The translations under genes and the position numbers were made by a program. A model generated the notes under the pieces. That model searched no databases and was not told the DNA's origin. It saw nothing but the letters and a program-made list of their open reading frames with translations. A stretch of 64,000 bases of DNA from the NCBI GenBank assembly GCA_035578905.1, contig JAQJVL010000152.1, forward strand, positions 992,001 through 1,056,000, written 5' to 3'. Shown here piece by piece: positions 46,795 through 59,453 of the stretch (its first letter is position 1; the number at the start of each line of letters is the position of its first letter). Source of the DNA: Stictocephala bisonia. Lineage: Eukaryota; Arthropoda; Insecta; Hemiptera; Membracidae.

Positions 46795-47345
46795 TTTCAA
46801 GTTTCAAGTTTCTTTATTATGCCAAGAATACAAAATTGTACATGGGCATTTGTCACTTATATACAATACTAATAGTCATTACAATACTGAAATAACTCAA
46901 AATAACTTAATTTCACTAAAACTAAGGAACATGTTTACCTTACCGGTACACTAAAGATAGAAAAAAACTCATTCACATTATATAGTCTCTACTAGTTTAT
47001 CTTTCAAAATTCGTTTGAACTCGACCAATTTTTGTTCTTGTTTTAGGTGGTCTGGTAAATTATTAAACAGACGTATTCCAGCCTGTAAGAGGTGTCTTTC
47101 AGAAAAAGAAGTTTTGTGTTTCGGGATTACCATATTTAGTTTGTTTCGGAGATTATACTTATGCGAATGGGCGGATGTGGTAAAAAGTTGTGGATTTTTT
47201 TTGACAAATAAAAGGGTCTCCAGAATATAGATGGAAGGGAAAGTTAAAATGTCTTTCTGTTTGAAAATTTGTTTGCAAGATTCGGTTTTTTTCAGTCTAA
47301 AAATTGCCCTGATGGCTCTTTTTTGGAGCCTGAATAAGTGATGTG
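46795..47345 (-). pseudogene. 5'-truncated CR1/Jockey-like LINE, C-terminal end and tail
   Basis: On the minus strand, one frame from about 47340 reads FRLQKRAIRAIFRLKKTESC, then ILTFPSIYILETLLFVKKNP, and closes with KHKTSFSERHLLQAGIRLFNNLP and FKRILKDKLVETI. This is the conserved C-terminal domain of CR1/Jockey ORF2. It is followed by a short 3' region ending in GGCATAATAAAGAAACTTGA (46824 back to 46805). Apart from 5' truncation at about 47345 the piece is nearly intact, so the insertion is fairly young. It shares the KRAIR motif with the relics at 1030-1490 and in the larger LINE. Confidence 0.9.
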
Positions 47346-48733
47346 TTTTTTACTAGAAAATCTTTATCATTGAAGTCAATTAACTTAAAGTTTTACACAC
47401 ATTTTAGTATAATAAATACCAATACAAAAATGAAATAATTATCACTTCCGGTTTCAAAATGGCAGCCATACTGTTTTTTAATCTTAATAACTCGAAACGC
47501 TTAAATTTCATATAAAATACACATCTAAGGGCAACAAAACACGAAACAGTTTTTATGAACCTTTTCAGACCAAGTTTGTTGTACTCCGATAAATAATAAC
47601 GGAGAAATTAACGTTTTCCTGAAAAATTCTTCATCACAGATGGAATGTAAACAAAAATAAAGTTTACATAAAGAAAACTACAATGGGCTGGTTATTCCAT
47701 AAGTTATAGGTCGTTAAATAATAATCAGATGATTAGATAGTAATTATTATGATTGAATAATAATCAGCTGATTATGATGTTGATACGATTTATTAATTAT
47801 TTCATTTCAATGGATACGCCATTTTTTATAAACATTACAATACATCGAAATATATGTGACAAGCAGACGACTAGAACAATATAAGCAAGACCCAAAACAA
47901 ATACAGTGAGAATAAATTAGGGAATGAAGTAAGTGTGACTATTGCTAGAGTTATAAAGCACTCGACTGTTGGCCGACGACTTGACGCGCCCTTTGACTGT
48001 GTACAGCGTGTAAATGCTGTGAGGAAGTGGCTGGGTCAGCAACAGTCGTAAGTAAGCTGGGTGAGTGGGATTTTCATTATTTAACACCCACGGCTATAAA
48101 TATGGTGTCAAACCACTTGTCCACTCTCAACATAGGATCCTGTGTACGTAGCTCCAGCCACGGGTCGTCCATTGACGTATGTGACGTACCTCTGACATTG
48201 TACGTTCAGGGATGTCTTGCAGTGATTATTTACTACCCTGTTGTGAGCGCTAGGGCACGATCTTGCAACATCTCACAGTTCTTTGGAAGATTTAAAAATT
48301 TGTATTACTTTTCTTAACGGTCCATAACCTGAATTAAAATGGCCGAGATGTTGTTATAAAGGGCATTTTGCAAAACTACAGTAATTATAATTGCATAAAC
48401 AATACTTATGTATAAACAATTTTTTAAATTTTATTTCAATATAAGAATTCATTGATAATCATTACTGATAAGAATTTTTATAAACGATTTAAAAATAATA
48501 ATACAGTAAAAATATAATAGTGAGACATAAAGTACAAAAGCAATGTAAGCAAGGCCCAAAATAAATACAATGAGAATAAATTAGGGAATTAACTAAGTGT
48601 AACTATTGCATTAATACATGCTAGAGTAATAAAGCACTAGCCATACAATATGTAGGTCTACAATAACAAAACTATTCATTAAAGCATGGCGATACTATTG
48701 ATCGTGTAGAAAGTGTTCATTATGTACTCACAC
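47346..48733. other. No gene recognised; contains a direct repeat of about 100 bp
   Basis: 47878-47972 and 48541-48640 share AAGCAAGACCCAAAACAAAT against AAGGCCCAAAATAAAT, GAGAATAAATTAGGGAAT, TAAGTGTGACTATTGC and TAAAGCACT. The second copy has a small insertion. The 96-codon frame at 48027-48317 has no recognisable domain. Confidence 0.6.
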
Positions 48734-48734
48734 T

Positions 48735-51700
48735 ATTAATGTGTGTATTATGATAAGTTTGATCATTCTCATAGTAATGTTGATCGTGTAGGATGTGTGT
48801 ATTATGGTGTGTTTGATAATTCTCACAGTATTGTTGATCATGTAGGATGTGTGTATTATGATAAGTTTGATCATTCTCATAGTAATGTTGATCGTGTAGG
48901 ATGTGTGTATTATGGTGTGTTTGATAATTCTCACAGTATTGTTGATCATGTAGGATGTGTGTATTATGATAAGTTTGATCATTCTCATAGTAATGTTGAT
49001 CGTATAGGATGTGTGTATTATGGTGTGTTTGATAATTCTCACAGTATTGATGATCATGTAGGATGTGTGTATTATGGTGTGTTTGATAATTCTCACAGTA
49101 TTGTTGATCATGTAGGATGTGTGTATTATGATGTGTTTGATAATTCTCACAGTATTGTTGATCATGTAGGATGTGTGTATTATGGTGTGTTTGATAATTC
49201 TCACAGTATTGTTGATCATGTAGGATGTGTGTATTATGATGTGTTTGATAATTTTCACAGTATTGTTGATCATGTAGGATGTGTGTATTATGGTGTGTTT
49301 GATAATTCTCACAGTATTGTTGATCATGTAGGATGTGTGTATTATGGTGTGTTTGATAATTTTCAAAGTATTGATGATCATGTAGGATGTGTGTATTATG
49401 ATGTGTTTGATAATTCTCACAGTATTGTTGATCATGTAGGATGTGTGTATTATGGTGTGTTTGATAATTCTCACAGTATTGTTGATCATGTAGGATGTGT
49501 GTATTATGGTGTGTTTGATAATTCTCACAGTATTGTTGATCATGTAGGATGTGTGTATTATGATGTGTTTGATAATTCTCACAGTATTGTTGATCATGTA
49601 GGATGTGTGTATTATGATGTGTTTGATAATTCTCACAGTATTGTTGATCATGTAGGATGTGTGAATAATGATGTGTTTGATAATTCTCAAAGTACAGTAT
49701 TGATGATCATGTAGGATGTGTGTATTATGGTGTGTTTGATAATTCTCACAGTATTGTTGATCATGTAGGATGTGTGTATTATGGTGTGTATGATAATTCT
49801 CACAGTATTGTTGATCATGTAGGATGTGTGTATTATGATAAGTTTGATCATTCTCATGTACAGTAATGATGATCGTGTAGGATGTGTGTATTATGGTGTG
49901 TTTGATAATTCTCACAGTATTGATGATCATGTAGGATGTGTGTATTATGGTGTGTTTGATAATTCTCACAGTATTGTTGATCATGTAGGATGTGTGTATT
50001 ATGATAAGTTTGATCATTCTCACAGTATTGTTGATCGTGTAGGATGTGTGTATTATGATAAGTTTGATCATTCTCATAGTAATGTTGATCGTGTAGGATG
50101 TGTGTATTATGGTGTGTTTGATAATTCTCACAGTATTGATGATCATGTAGGATGTGTGTATTATGATAAGTTTGATCATTCTCATAGTAATGTTGATCGT
50201 GTAGGATGTGTGTATTATGGTGTGTATGATAATTCTCACAGTATTGTTGATCATGTAGGATGTGTGTATTATGATAAGTTTGATCATTCTCATAGTAATG
50301 TTGATCGTGTAGGATGTGTGTATTATGGTGTGTTTGATAATTCTCACAGTATTGATGATCATGTAGGATGTGTGTATTATGGTGTGTTTGATAATTCTCA
50401 CAGTATTGTTGATCATGTAGGATGTGTGTATTATGATAAGTTTGATCATTCTCACAGTATTGATGATCATGTAGGATGTGTGTATTATGGTGTGTTTGAT
50501 AATTTTCACAGTATTGTTGATCATGTAGGATGTGTGTATTATGGTGTGTATGATAATTCTCACAGTATTGTTGATCATGTAGGATGTGTGTATTATGATA
50601 AGTTTGATCATTCTCATAGTAATGTTGATCGTGTAGGATGTGTGTATTATGATGTGTTTGATAATTTTCACAGTATTGTTGATCATGTAGGATGTGTGTA
50701 TTATGGTGTGTTTGATAATTCTCACAGTATTGTTGATCATGTAGGATGTGTGTATTATGATAAGTTTGATCATTCTCATAGTAATGTTGATCGTGTAGGA
50801 TGTGTGTATTATGATGTGTTTGATAATTCTCACAGTATTGTTGATCATGTAGGATGTGTGTATTATGGTGTGTTTGATAATTTTCAAAGTACAGTATTGA
50901 TGATCATGTAGGATGTGTGTATTATGATGTGTTTGATAATTTTCAAAGTATTGATGATCATGTAGGATGTGTGTATTATGATGTGTTTGATAATTTTCAA
51001 AGTATTGATGATCATGTAGGATGTGTGTATTATGATGTGTTTGATAATTTTCAAAGTATTGATAATAATGTAGGATGTGTGTATTATGATGTGTTTGATA
51101 ATTTTCAAAGTACAGTATTGATGATCATGTAGGATGTGTGTATTATGATGTGTTTGATAATTTTCAAAGTGTTGATGATCATGTAGGATGTGTGTATTAT
51201 GATGTGTTTGATAATTTTCAAAGTATTGATGATCATGTAGGATGTGTGTATTATGATGTGTTTGATAATTTTCAAAGTACAGTATTGATGATCATGTAGG
51301 ATGTGTGTATTATGATGTGTTTGATAATTTTCAAAGTATTGATGATCTTGTAGGATGTGTGTATTATGATGTGTTTGATAATTTGTATTGATGATCATGT
51401 AGGATGTGTGTATTATGATGTGTTTGATAATTTTCAAAGTATTGATGATCATGTAGGATGTGTGTATTATGGTGTGTTTGATAATTCTCACAGTATTGTT
51501 GATCATGTAGGATGTGTGTATTATGATGTGTTTGATAATTTTCAAAGTACAGTATTGATGATCATGTAGGATGTGTGTATTATGGTGTGTTTGATAATTC
51601 TCACAGTATTGATGATCATGTAGGATGTGTGTATTATGATGTGTTTGATAATTTTCAAAGTATTGATGATCATGTAGGATGTGTGTATTATGATGTGTTT

Positions 51701-52252
51701 GATAATTTTCAAAGTATTGATGATCATGTAGGATGTGTGTATTATGATGTGTTTGATAATTCTCACAGTATTGATGATCATGTAGATGTGTGTATTATGA
51801 TGTGTTTGATAATTTTCCAAAGTATTGATGATCATGTAGGATGTGTGTATTATGGATGTGTTTGATATTCTCACAGTATTGTTGATCATGTAGGATGTGT
51901 GTATTATGATGTGTTTGATAATTTTCAAAGTACAGTATTGATGATCATGTAGGATGTGTGTATTATGGTGTGTTTGATAATTTCTCACAGTATTGTTGAT
52001 CATGGTAGGATGTGTGTATTATGATGTGTTTGATAATTTTCAAAGTATTGATGATCATGTAGGATGTGTGTATTATGATGTGTTTGATAATTTTCAAAGT
52101 ATTGATGATCATGTAGGATGTGTGTATTATGATGTGTTTGATAATTTTCAAAGTATTGATGATCGTGTAGGATGTGTGTATTATGGTGTGTTTGATCATT
52201 CTCACACTATTGTTGATCGTGTAGGATGTGTGTATTATGGTGTGTTTGACCA
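48735..52252. repeat. 54-bp tandem array, about 65 copies, with three unit types
   Basis: The period is 54. Type 1 has GGTGTGTTTGATAATTCTCA; type 2 has GATAAGTTTGATCATTCTCA then TAGTAATGTTGATCGTG; type 3 has GATGTGTTTGATAATTTTCA then AAGTATTGATGATC. Types 1 and 2 alternate in much of 48735-50880, while type 3 dominates from about 50890 rightward. A recurrent five-base insertion (AAGTACAGTATTG) in some units breaks the reading frames. Long open frames on both strands (719 codons minus; 323 and 361 codons +) follow from 54 being divisible by three and a stop-free unit. They encode 18-residue repeats and I do not call them genes. Confidence 0.97.
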
Positions 52253-53405
52253 ATAATGACTATCTTACTTATTGAAAATGATCCACTTTAGATTTTTAAT
52301 ATATTTTTCATTTTCTTTTTTTCAAATATCTGTACTGGCTAAAATTGAGCTAGGATTGAGCAGTCGACGTACGGCACAGTCGGATCGTCGTTCCGACATT
52401 CGGCGCACCGTGCGGCCCGACCTGCTCACCTGCCACTCTGCTCAGCCGTTTTCTGTTTTTTGTCGGCTACTGGAATTGAGACTCCTAATTAAGGTGGATA
52501 TATGGACCTTTTAGAGGCCCGCTCCTGCGAGTAATAAACGAGTCGAACAACGGATTTATTTTCTCTTTAAAAAATAGATTCTGATTTTCATAGGAAACCC
52601 GTTTTGAAATTGAAGATAATTTAGCTCAAGTGGAGAGCAATCCGTATGGATTACAAAAACAGGTCTTTCTGTCATTATTTATCGAAACAAAGCGCACTAG
52701 TCTAACGACAGACAGAGTGCAGAGTGTGGGGAGGGGTTGACGTTTCTTTTGTAACAAATTGCTCAAGTCCGTAGCGAGAACTGCTCCGAGTTAAGGGAAA
52801 TGCTCGGACGTATTGAGGAACAGTCTGGATTTTGTTGGCTACAAGAATACTAAACACCACTCGTTGATGTAAAATGCAATTTCTTACAACAAGTAAACAA
52901 AAAACAGCTTTTCTAGCGCTGTTCGTACAATGTGCCAAGTGATTCTGCGAAAAATGCAGTCTTTAAAACGAGATACGAGTCGTCTAGCTCTAGCTTATTG
53001 AACTAACAATAGATGAGATTAAAGCTTTTTCCTTCAGCCCCTCAATGTTTATTTTGGAGAATATCTTTACTAACATTTAGATATTAAGTCTCCAAATAAG
53101 TAATTGGTTTTATATGATATGTGTGGTACGCAGTTTTTATATTGATACTGGCTGAGAATTCCATAAAATCCTACTATCATCAAATCTGTTTTTCATTATT
53201 TACATAAACGCATTCATTGACTAAATATTGAAGTTTGCCCTGTAAACTACTCCAACGTGCTTGGGACTTCAAGTTTTTATGAGGTGTAGAATATTTTTCT
53301 AATTTCATAAAATTGAAATAACAAGACAATAAATAATACATATAAAAATTATTATTTTATTATTTGGAAAATCGTATGCTTAATTAATCTAAGACATTTA
53401 GGTTG
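52253..53405. other. No recognised gene; GC-rich patch at about 52360-52450
   Basis: The patch (GTCGGATCGTCGTTCCGACA, GGCGCACCGTGCGGCCCGAC) contains an imperfect palindrome, TCGGATCGTCGTTCCGA. Neighbouring frames of 78-80 codons have no recognisable domain. Confidence 0.45.
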
Positions 53406-53408
53406 CAA

Positions 53409-53578
53409 AACATGTGTATGATAACCATGTATCTAATAAGCATGTGTCTGATAAGCACGTGTCTCATAAGTATGTGATAAACTTAAGTTTGATAAGAATG
53501 TGTCTGATAACCACGTGTATGATAAGCACGTGTATGATAAGCATGTGTCTGATAAGCTTGTGTCTGATAAGCATCCTT
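53409..53578. repeat. 15-bp tandem array (about 11 copies) rich in CACGTG
   Basis: The unit is GATAAGCACGTGTAT with variants CATGTGTCT and CACGTGTCT. The perfect E-box palindrome CACGTG occurs at three or more positions (near 53456, 53512 and 53527). The 60-codon minus-strand frame here is a by-product of the 15-base period. Confidence 0.9.
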
Positions 53579-54696
53579 AAATGATTTATATATAAATTTA
53601 CATTGCATTCATTTTTAACGTGCAGTTGAGGTAAACGTCTTGACACCAGGTCTTAGGTCAATGGAGTCTTTTAACTATTTTAAATTTATATTATAAACAG
53701 TACTGAACAGTATTGAAAAGAAAAAAAGTAAAATAAACTTTTAATCGCATTAACTAGGATAAAGCGTGTCAACGATCAAAATTACACAAATTAATATTGA
53801 AGTTGGAGGTCCAGATATGCAAATTAATAAGCTAATTACCATATTAGCTCAGGCTAGAATTAAGGGCTCCATGGGAATAGCTAAGTAAAATCAGGTTGTA
53901 TTCAGAAGCTAATCTAATCAACAATTTATTCACATAGAAGTGATTCCGATAGGTTAAGTTTCTGGAGTCGACAACTGGACATATAACATAGTATGTAACA
54001 GTTTATTATGTGTCAATGTTACGATTTCACACACTGAAGACGATTTCGTAGTGTGATGTGGCTTCGGTGTTTTCCAACAGGATATTCAAACTCAAGATGA
54101 AGAAAACTCTTGGCACATCCGCATACGAAGCGAACGAGAGAAACTGTAAATTTGGCGAGTTTACATTGAATGCAGTGTTCGGAGAGCGAGGCAAACCATG
54201 TACAGTAATGTGAAGAAGGAATACAATGGGACGAGAATTGATCCCCAAGGCGGGGCATCCCTGTTTCAACAAACGGGAACTGAGAAAGGGAATGATTGCC
54301 ACCTTTGTTTATATGAATACATTGAATCGACCAACCGAATGTGAGTGAGCCTAGTTAGGAGCGATGGTATCGCCACATATGCCAGTGAAATTGGATCGGC
54401 ACCAACTCCACCTGTCATATTAAAACGGCCAACTACTATTTGTGATACACTCCCACGGGTCAATGTTTCGAAAAACAACTCTGGTTCTTTCCGTGCGTTA
54501 TTTAAGATGACTACAAACATCCGTTTGTCAATTTCTGATATAATTCTTAAATATTTTATTAATATTTTTGTTCTTATAATAAATCGCTGAGTCTTTCACG
54601 TCGTTATATTGTACCCAGTTTATAGAACAATAGTATCTTTGTATCAATGTACACATTTTAACCTCAGCAGTTCTACCAAATTGTAGGTTACACCAT
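53579..54696. other. No recognised gene
   Basis: 54020-54520 is open in several short frames on both strands (79-91 codons), none with a recognisable domain. Everything else is AT-rich. Confidence 0.5.
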
Positions 54697-55492
54697 ACAT
54701 GTTGACAATGGTATTGAACCATCCAACCACCCATACACGCACAATGGTATTGAAATATCCAACCACTCATACACGCACAATGGTATTGAACCATCCAACC
54801 ACCCATACACGCACAATGGTATTGAACCATCCAACCACCCATACACGCACAATGGTATTGAACCATCCAACCACCCATACACGCACAATGATATTGAATC
54901 ATCCAACCACCCATACACGCACAATGGTATTGAACCATCCAACCACCCATACACGCACAATGATATTGAACCATCCAACCACCCATACACGCATAATGGT
55001 ATTGAACCATCCAACCACCCATACACGCACAATGGTATTGAACCATCCAACCACCCATACACGCACAATGGTATTGAACCATCCAACCACCCATACACGC
55101 ACAATGGTATTGAACCATCCAACCACCCATACACGCACAATGGTATTGAACCATCCAACCACTCATACACGCACAATGGTATTGAACCATCCAACCACCC
55201 ATACACGCACAATGGTATTGAACCATCCAACCACCCATACACGCACAATGGTATTGAACCATCCAACCACCCATACACGCACAATGGTATTGAACCATCC
55301 AACCACCCATACACGCACAATGGTATTGAACCATCCAACCACCCATACACGCACAATGGTATTGAACCATCCAACTACCCATACACGCACAATGGTATTG
55401 AACCATCCAACCACCCATACACGCACAATGGTATTGAACCATCCAACCACTCATACACGCATAATGGTATTGAACCACCCACCCATACTCGT
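54697..55492. repeat. 36-bp minisatellite, locus 5: homogeneous, G4-degenerate variant
   Basis: About 22 units of GGTATTGAACCATCCAACCA then CCCATACACGCACAAT, period 36. The unit aligns with the other 36-bp loci base for base (GGTATTGA, CC-rich core, CACCCATACACG, CAGT to CAAT). However, the core is CCATCCAACCACCC instead of CCCACCCGCCCACCC, so the four G-runs are lost. The right-hand edge returns to the canonical ACCACCCACCCATACTCGTAC. Frames of 286 codons (+) and 326 and 228 codons (minus) are by-products of the period. Confidence 0.96.
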
Positions 55493-56189
55493 ACATTGTA
55501 CATATCAAAAGTGCCCTTACACTTATAAGGTTTGTAAATTGAATGTTTTCGTGGGATAGGCGAACATTTTGTGGATTTGAAGTTAATACCCTCCTATAAT
55601 ATTAGCTTTATCAAAACCTTATTAATTTATTTTTGTACGAAATCATTATTAATGTATTCAGTGAGCTCTATAATATTTGTTCAGAATACCATGCCGATGC
55701 TTGGATTTTTGATATTTGAAAGTCAAAACTTTAAAATTACCATGTTTCGTTCAAGAAAGATTTTACGGTTCGATTTTTGCAAACAAATTTGTTTTTTTTA
55801 GTACTTTTTAATTTCAATTGGGTTGTTTTGAGGATTCAACTCTAGTTTAAAGTAGGCCTACTAATTAAGTTTTGTAAGTATAAAGAGTATCTAAGTAATT
55901 CCTTAAACCATAAGAATTATTTAAATGACGTAAGTTGATATTCCGTAGGATAATAACATTCTTCTCAGTCATTATAATGTCACCTGACAATACATTTCCC
56001 AAGTATTCGTTTTAGATTTATTAACATTTATATTGGAGGAGCCTACACATGAGGCTTAAACTAGCTATTCATTGTTATAATGTATTGAAATCAGAACTAA
56101 TTCCATATAGTGTGATTGTACTTCCGATTTAGTTTGACGATATGTTATTTCTAATCAGAGTTAAATAATAGATAAATAAAATAAAATTG
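55493..56189. other. No recognised feature
   Basis: AT-rich. Includes a TAGGCCTA palindrome at 55853-55860. Confidence 0.5.
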
Positions 56190-56194
56190 TTCTA

Positions 56195-57168
56195 TTAACT
56201 ATCTCCTTTAGCTTGCCCATATTTCTTGTATTTTTGCTCTGCATTCTTCGTCAAACCAAGGTGTTTTCTTCATATTCTTCTTTCTCCCGCAAACCTTTTT
56301 AACTGTTTCTTGAATAGCAATTTTTATGGTCTCCCAATTATCTTGTATATTCTCTTCAGCACCATCTGTCTGATCTTTTTCCTCCAGTACTTGAAATCTA
56401 TTTGTGAGCTTCAGCCTCAATTCGTCTGCTACTTCCTTTGTTTTAAGTTTATCAATTGCATATTTTTCATTTGGTTTTTCAGCATTACTTTCAATTACAG
56501 CTATTCTTTGTTTGACTTTGACTAGTACCGAATAGTGGTCGGAACCATTTCTGCTCCCCTCAGTCCACGTACTGTACATCTAATATACTTGTTTTAAATC
56601 TTTGGTTTTTATATGTGGCTATTTGCTATTAAACTATACCATTTGGAGACACCCACGTTTCTTTATGGATATTTTAGTGTGGGAAAACTGCCCTTCCATA
56701 ACATCTGCCTTTATTACTACCACTGTAATATATCACATAGTCTTTGGTGTTAATTTTACCAGTTAGGGGCCACCTGGTTTATTGTAAAGCTATTATATCC
56801 ATATAATTGTTCTTTAGCTCTTCAGACAAAATGTCCACTGGCCATGGCACAGCCAGGCTCCTAACATTCCATGCTCCTGTTCGCAAGTCCTTTTGGTGAA
56901 TCCGGGTCAAATTCCACAGTTGTCCGTCTTGCTCCGAGGCTTGATGTTGATGATTTGTGGCAGCTTGTTTTTTCTAGAGCTGGTTGTCAACCTAGCGCAC
57001 AACCCCCAACCTGGAGTATCCCTTCTCGTCTGGCTCCTACCTCACGAAGACCTGTCCGGCATGAGAGACCCTAACAGTAGCTAAGCTACCGCCGGCATAG
57101 CTCTCGAGGTTATCAGAGCACACAAGCCCCACCGCCACATCAAGGATACCATTGATGGGGGGGGGGGA
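56195..57168 (-). pseudogene. RTE-like LINE relic: 5' region and endonuclease only
   Basis: On the minus strand from about 57168: SDNLESYAGGSLATVRVSHA (about 57120-57060), then LRTGAWNVRSLAVPWPVDIL (56886-56827; start of the AP-endonuclease, WNVR motif), GKINTKDYVIYYSGSN (about 56760-56715), and an open 123-codon frame (56579-56208) beginning near GSRNGSDHYSV, with the endonuclease SDH active-site motif, and reaching TPWFDEEC. This order matches RTE-type LINEs whose proteins are often annotated as craniofacial-development-protein-2-like. The reverse transcriptase is absent: the copy stops at about 56195. Retaining the 5' end while losing the 3' end is unusual for LINE retrotransposition and suggests a later deletion or insertion. 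A poly-G run (about 57157-57167) marks the 5' edge. Confidence 0.82.
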
Positions 57169-58726
57169 GACATAATACTAACAAAAATAAATTGAATTAG
57201 ATAATATAAATTAAATAAGTAAATCTGAATGATTAATTAAATAAATATAGGCAATAAAGATCCATTTTTCATTGCGATTTGCTTTTTCTGTAGATATGCA
57301 ATCTATTTTATAAGCTTTATGACTTAAATTATGACTATTTGAGTTGCTCTGGATGTATTTTTACCATGATTCTTTTACCGTTCACCCATATGACACTACT
57401 CCGAACTTGGTTGGTTTCGTCCATTAGGTATGAGATGTAGGAAGTGAGGTTGTCATTAAAATATATTTCTCTATCTGGATGAACATATATGAGTTTTTAC
57501 TAACAAGACGTTTGTCTTACATTTCCTACCTTTACGAACTAAATAACCCCCAAATTCTCTCCACCAAACGTTGAACAATAGTCGAATACCTGTGACCCCA
57601 ACAGCTTGATCATCCTTTCCCTGCATGGGGGATTCTAGTAATAACCAAGTTGCTTGCTTCTTCCGCTCTTGTGTTATCTTCATTTCACAATTTTACTTTT
57701 CAATGTTTAAGGTTTTCTCTCCTATATCTTTAACTTTCCTCATTGTATTTATAAACGGTTTCTACAACTTTGTCATAACATCCATTATCATGTTAAACAG
57801 AACATTTGTTCTGTTAGGTATAACAGATCTTTAGTCGATATAAATAATAAGTAATAAAAGTCTACTATTCTGGTTCGTAAGATGATGTTTTGTAACAAAA
57901 ATACAGTATAAACAAACATTTTAATGAACATAAATTAAAAGCTGATTTTTCAAAGGACATATTCACACTAAGGGAACCCTTGATGCTAAATTTTTGCTTC
58001 ACAGGCCTTAATAATGACGAAATGTACTGATCTGAATCGGAGCAAAGTATATTTCATAGAATTTGACAATGCCCTATTACCAGACTATTGCTGTATTCAA
58101 GTTAATTTTATAATTTTCCTATATAAGTCAGACTTTTGTCATTTATTAATTATTTGTATACTATTAATCTTATATGCAGCAGTTTATAGTTACTTGCATT
58201 GTATGATTACTCCTATATTAGTTATGGTATTTTTTTAAATTTTCTTATTTTTATATTATTATCTTAACTTGTTCCATTATTAGCATAGCTTGAGTTTATG
58301 TACTAATGTCTGAAATTGTTTTATTATGAATAGTTTGGCTGTAGTTTGAATTATATAATATGCATTGTAGATTGGCATAGCTCTTGAAAAATAAACTTAA
58401 AAAAACAAATAGAAGAGATACAAATCACAAATTACAGTTACCTCAAGTGGGGCTGAAGTAGTCAAAATACCTACATTATGGACATGTAAAGCTGTAGGTA
58501 TTTTAATGGACAAAGAATGTTGATTCGTTGTCGTATTATGAGGATATATTAATATTATTTATGATGTAGGCTACTTACTTAACATTTTATGTGCAAAAAA
58601 CCTTTTAAACAATTGTTGAAATTAAATACCGGAAAGTTGAAAAAAGAAAAGAAAAGCAATCAACAATAAGCGTATATTCAAAAATTTTTCAATATTTCAC
58701 TCGAAAAATTGTCAAAATATATTCAT
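57169..58726. other. No recognised feature
   Basis: AT-rich unique-looking sequence. Frames of 69-74 codons are hydrophobic by composition but have no supportable identity. Confidence 0.5.
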
Positions 58727-59453
58727 AGGCTACTCTCACCCTCCAGCCACAAAGTCAAGAAAGTGGTTCAGTAGTGTTATAACATTGGCTACTCTCACCC
58801 TCCAGCCACAAAGTCAAGAAAGTGGTTCAGTAGTGTTATGGAATAGGCTCATCTCACCCTCTAGCCACAAAGTCAAGAAAGTGGTTCAGTAGTGTTATGA
58901 CATTGGGTACTCTCACCCTCCAGTCACAAAGTCAAGGAAGTGGTTCAGTAGTGTTATGACATTGGGTACTCTCACCCTCCAGCCACAAAGTTAAAAAAGT
59001 GGTTCAGTAGTGTTATAACATTGGCTACTCTCACCCTCCAGCCACAAAGTCAAGAAAGTGGTTCAGTAGTGTTATGGCATAGGCTACTCTCACCCTCTAG
59101 CCACAAAGTCAAGAAAGTGGTTCAGTAGTGTTATGGCATAGCCTACTTTCACCCTCTAGCCACAAAGTCAAGAAAGTGGTTCAGTAGAATTATGGCATAG
59201 GATACTCTCACCCTCAAGCCAGAAAGTCAACAAAATGGTTCAGTAGTGTTATAACATTGACTACTCTCACTCTCTAGTCATAAAGTCAAGAAAGTGGTTC
59301 AGTAGTGTTATAACATTGACTACTCTCACTCTCTAGTCATAAAGTCAAGAAAGTGGTTCAGTAGTGTTATAACATTGACTACTCTCACTCTCTAGTCATA
59401 AAGTCAAGAAAGTGGTTCAGTAGTGTTATAACATAGGCTACTCTCACCATTCA
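58727..59453. repeat. 59-bp tandem array (about 12 copies)
   Basis: The unit contains CTACTCTCACCCTCCAGCCA, CAAAGTCAAGAAAGTGGTTC and AGTAGTGTTATAACATTGG. The last four copies share CACTCTCTAGTCATAAAGTC, showing local amplification of one variant at the right end. Confidence 0.95.

Noticed and set aside
48728..50911. Open frames of 719 (minus), 323 and 361 (+) codons
   Set aside because: They run through the 54-bp array in register with its period. The same sequence is open on both strands, and frames break wherever the 5-base insertion occurs.
54528..55559. Open frames of 326, 286 and 228 codons
   Set aside because: By-products of the 36-bp array: four or more overlapping frames on both strands encode 12-residue repeats.
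58014..58238. 74-codon hydrophobic + frame as a membrane protein
   Set aside because: The hydrophobicity follows from T-rich composition. There is no homology, no context and no start support.
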